NCBI GenBank assembly: GCA_029975215.1
Contig: JARKPO010000053.1
Location: 20,748-84,747 of the forward strand
Direction of reading: 5' to 3'
Source: Levilinea sp.
GTDB lineage: Bacteria > Chloroflexota > Anaerolineae > Anaerolineales > Anaerolineaceae
Length of the DNA: 64,000 bases
Shown one piece after another: positions 62,084 through 64,000 of the stretch. Numbering within the stretch: the first letter of the stretch is position 1; each line of letters begins with the position of its first letter. Made by a program: the position numbers and the translations under genes. The notes under the pieces were generated by a model that saw only the letters and a program-made list of their open reading frames with translations, did not search any database and was not told where the DNA came from.

Positions 62084-62866
62084 CTAAATCTCCCCGGTTT
62101 CCAGCCGCAGCAAATCCCGGCGCATCAGTTCATACTGCCCGTATTTATCAATATCCATTCCCAGCTCCGCATACGGGCTGATGATGGCCCGCCCGCGCAT
62201 GCCCATGCGCTGCGCCACACGCCGCACCGCCCCTTCCAGGTCCAACCGCCCCAACAGCACCAGCGCCAGCGTATCCAGCCCAATCATAGCCGCCTGTTTC
62301 AGCGGGTTCTTGCGAGCAGCAATCAGGCGCGCCGCCACCGGCTGGTCATCCAGCGCCAGCCCCAATCGGAACCCGTTTAAATCCCCCCCGCACACCTCAG
62401 CCCCCTTCAAGCGCAGATAGGTGCGCCGCGAACCGGGGTAACGCGCCTCCATCACCTGACGCTGCACCACGGTGTAGTATAAATCCTCCTCACTCTCGCC
62501 CATGCGCTCCGCCAGCCATTCAATGATCTCCGGCCGGATTCCCGGAATGTCCGCTGAAACGGAAATGCAGTTCTCCTGCGGCGAGCGCCACTGCATCAAA
62601 ACCTTGGCCCCCGCCACCATGTTTTCCAGCACCCCGCCGTGATCCGCCAGGCGCGCCGCGCACTTCGGGCAGTCCACCGCCGCCCCCTCCGGCAGCCCCA
62701 CAATCACCACCCGCTCCACGCAGTCCGCCGCGTTCATCGCGTCCAACGTCCACTGCGCCACCGGTTTACCGCCCAGGGAGATCAAAGATTTATGCCCGTC
62801 CACCGTCAAAGGGTACAAAGGGTCATCCGTCCGACAGGTTCCACCCGCTAAGAGAATCGCATCCAT
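62084..62866 (-). CDS. MobA-like NTP transferase domain protein
   Basis: 260 aa. It has the N-terminal nucleotidyltransferase loop MDAILLAGGTCRTDDPLYPLTVDGHKSLISLGGKPVAQWTLDAM and a metal-binding segment CISVSADIPGIRPEIIEWLA, typical of CTP/GTP-dependent sugar- or polyol-phosphate nucleotidyltransferases. The C-terminal half (RYPGSRRTYLRLKGAEVCGGDLNGFRLG ... MDIDKYGQYELMRRDL) is specific and resembles lineage-restricted proteins. It is not the molybdenum cofactor enzyme, which is encoded at 47409. In an operon with a PAP2 phosphatase it may make an activated head group for lipids; this is inference. Confidence 0.82.
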   Translation of the reverse strand: MDAILLAGGTCRTDDPLYPLTVDGHKSLISLGGKPVAQWTLDAMNAADCVERVVIVGLPEGAAVDCPKCAARLADHGGVLENMVAGAKVLMQWRSPQENCISVSADIPGIRPEIIEWLAERMGESEEDLYYTVVQRQVMEARYPGSRRTYLRLKGAEVCGGDLNGFRLGLALDDQPVAARLIAARKNPLKQAAMIGLDTLALVLLGRLDLEGAVRRVAQRMGMRGRAIISPYAELGMDIDKYGQYELMRRDLLRLETGEI

Positions 62867-62871
62867 GCGCC

Positions 62872-63789
62872 TTACAGCTCCTGAAGCTGCGGCTGAAGTT
62901 TCAAATCAGCCACCAGCGATTTCATCAAATCTAAATACCCGTCCATGTGCGCGTAATCCACCGGCTTTTTCCAGCCGACGGCCGCCAGCATGCCCGCTTC
63001 CAGCAAATTGGTGCCAAAGGTGCGCCCGTCATAGGAGGGCGTGGTGGTGACCATGTGCTGAACTCCCGCCGCGCGAAAAATTGCGCGGTCTTCCGGCGTG
63101 GTGGTGTTGGTCACAATCACCTTGCCATCCATCCGCTCCGGCATGTTATGAGTGATGTAATGGCAGTCCCCCGCCACCACATGCGCCCATTGGAAATATT
63201 TCTCAAAGCGCGGATGGCGCTCTTCCTGCTTTTCGCCTGTAGGGTACAGCCACGAAAAGGGCAGCCGCCCCACCACCGGCAGCAGCAGCCGCAGCACCCG
63301 CTGTAAGCTGCGCTTGCTGTGCAGGGGGATGGGCGCGCCGAGCACAAACATCAAGTCACCAATCACCGAATCATACCCACCGTCCAAAAAACCGCAGGTC
63401 AGGCCGTAGCGGTCTACCCCACTGATGAGGAAGGCGCGTCTCTGCTCCCCCCTGGGCTTCAGCTGAGTCTCCACCACCTCCGCCGCCTGGCGTTCCAGCG
63501 TCTCTTTCAGGCCGGTTCCATCCACCACCGGAGTCTTTTCCACAAAGCGCACCATTGAAGCCACCGAGCGCAGCGGGTGCCATTCCCCTTCCACCAATAA
63601 GCCCAACACCGCCCCGCCCACGCCAAAGGCATCTACCTGCCCATCCAGCTCCCGGTACAATTGAGCGGCGGCTTCCATATCACCGTCTGTGCCAATCCGT
63701 TCCAATTGCACTTTTTCCCCCAAAAGGTTCACCACTACAGATTTATTACGCTTCGAGGATCCAATGCTGATACTAACCGCTCTCTTCAT
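62872..63789 (-). CDS. Conserved protein, often labelled quinate 5-dehydrogenase-like
   Basis: 305 aa. It starts MKRAVSISIGSSKRNKSVVVNLLGEKVQLERIGTDGDMEAAAQLYRELDGQVDAFGVGGAVLGLLV. This pattern recalls proteins from Thermus/Chloroflexota-like genomes labelled quinate 5-dehydrogenase. I see no Rossmann dinucleotide signature at the N-terminus, so that name is doubtful. A central SGVDRYGLTCGFLDGGYDSVIGDLMFVLG and a late VTNTTTPEDRAIFRAAGVQHMVTTTPSYDG are likely conserved. The start at 63789 replaces the track's 63834. First gene of the operon with the nucleotidyltransferase (6 bp gap) and PAP2 phosphatase. Confidence 0.7.
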   Translation of the reverse strand: MKRAVSISIGSSKRNKSVVVNLLGEKVQLERIGTDGDMEAAAQLYRELDGQVDAFGVGGAVLGLLVEGEWHPLRSVASMVRFVEKTPVVDGTGLKETLERQAAEVVETQLKPRGEQRRAFLISGVDRYGLTCGFLDGGYDSVIGDLMFVLGAPIPLHSKRSLQRVLRLLLPVVGRLPFSWLYPTGEKQEERHPRFEKYFQWAHVVAGDCHYITHNMPERMDGKVIVTNTTTPEDRAIFRAAGVQHMVTTTPSYDGRTFGTNLLEAGMLAAVGWKKPVDYAHMDGYLDLMKSLVADLKLQPQLQEL

Positions 63790-63868
63790 CGTATTCGGCT
63801 CCCAACCACTGAGATGGTACCATTTTACCGCCAACTGACCAATTTATAAAAATCCCAAAAAATCTGAA

Positions 63869-63890
63869 GATCGGACAAAAGATCGGACAA
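63869..63890. repeat. Direct repeat GATCGGACAA
   Basis: Two perfect 10-bp copies (63869-63878 and 63881-63890) separated by AA, in the AT-rich spacer before the right-edge gene. Possible regulator binding site. Confidence 0.5.
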
Positions 63891-63903
63891 GTGAATAAGC
63901 AGA

Positions 63904-63978
63904 GAAACCTCGAAGGAGATAAACTTGGTTTTCCACGACCATACTTATCAACGACGAGGTTTCATGGACAAGTTTATC
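63904..63978. repeat. Two interleaved perfect inverted repeats
   Basis: Arms in order: GAAACCTCG (63904-63912), GATAAACTTG (63918-63927), CGAGGTTTC (63955-63963), CAAGTTTATC (63969-63978). The first pairs with the third and the second with the fourth, the order of an H-type pseudoknot. The ribosome-binding site AAGGAG and TTG start codon lie between and within the first two arms. Confidence 0.65.
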
Positions 63979-64000
63979 AACAATCAGGAATTTATGGTGG
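63925..64000 (+). CDS. Start of an unknown gene (3' partial)
   Basis: An open frame begins at TTG 63925, with AAGGAG ending six bases upstream, and runs off the window (VFHDHTYQRRGFMDKFINNQEF...). An in-frame ATG at 63964 is an alternative start. Only about 25 codons are visible, so no product can be named. The AT-rich composition differs from the rest of the window and suggests a mobile or foreign gene. Confidence 0.4.
   Translation, partial: MVFHDHTYQRRGFMDKFINNQEFMV

Overview
The window is a high-GC bacterial chromosome segment that is almost entirely coding. It most resembles an Anaerolineae-type member of the Chloroflexota. That assignment is inferred from a SARP/BTAD regulator fused to TPRs, a very large multi-GAF histidine kinase next to a FIST protein, Thr/Pro-rich linkers in cell-wall enzymes, a standalone TrpB2, a ThyX-like protein, a bifunctional PGI/PMI and compact -10 boxes close to start codons. 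No database search was possible. No tRNA, rRNA, CRISPR array, prophage or complete insertion sequence was seen.

Layout. 1-1160: end of a polar amino-acid ABC transporter (permease, ATPase). 1200-10200: an MBL-fold hydrolase, a leftward membrane protein-JAMM-PlsY group, a rightward membrane protein with gyrB, an Ldh-family dehydrogenase and a convergent GH13 glucosidase. 10290-19290: the translation/RNA operon nusA-rnpM(ylxR)-infB-rbfA-nrnA-truB-ribF followed by a double-length ThyX-like protein. rimP is absent between the promoter and nusA, but a rimP-leader-like hairpin is present. 19310-22240: a tRNA-Trp T-box riboswitch controlling trpS and trpB2. 22250-27190: FIST protein and a four-GAF histidine kinase, then a gene-free stretch that may encode a 6S-like RNA. 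27700-30600: a decayed DNA-methylase-like protein and a class II aldolase.

30730-43550: cell envelope and signalling. It holds a 1148-residue class A penicillin-binding protein, a divergent GH63-like glycosidase with two PII-like c-di-AMP receptor genes, small membrane proteins, an AMMECR1/flavin reductase pair, and an amidase with two L,D-transpeptidases in overlapping genes. 43110-46530: a small unknown protein, a CnoX-like thioredoxin, PGI/PMI and an Ig-like lipoprotein. 46590-52940: a formate dehydrogenase locus with fdhD and mobA (cofactor maturation), a fused NuoE-NuoF diaphorase, a ferredoxin-type subunit and a cysteine-type molybdenum catalytic subunit. Together they would oxidise formate and reduce NAD+.

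53200-64000: a YjdF-like gene on a lower-GC patch, a SARP-like regulator, a Ser/Asp/Gly/Trp-repeat exported protein cluster, an AI-2E family permease, an FHA protein, an ATP-grasp ligase, and a leftward operon of an unknown conserved protein, a nucleotidyltransferase and a PAP2 phosphatase. At the right edge an AT-rich partial gene begins within two interleaved inverted repeats.

The most interesting signals are the 6S-like RNA candidate, the methylase relic, a Thr-containing motif shared by the PBP1A cytoplasmic tail and the FHA protein, the T-box with two terminator-like hairpins, tandem c-di-AMP receptor genes, promoters that imply leaderless mRNAs, and the pseudoknot-like arrangement at the right edge.
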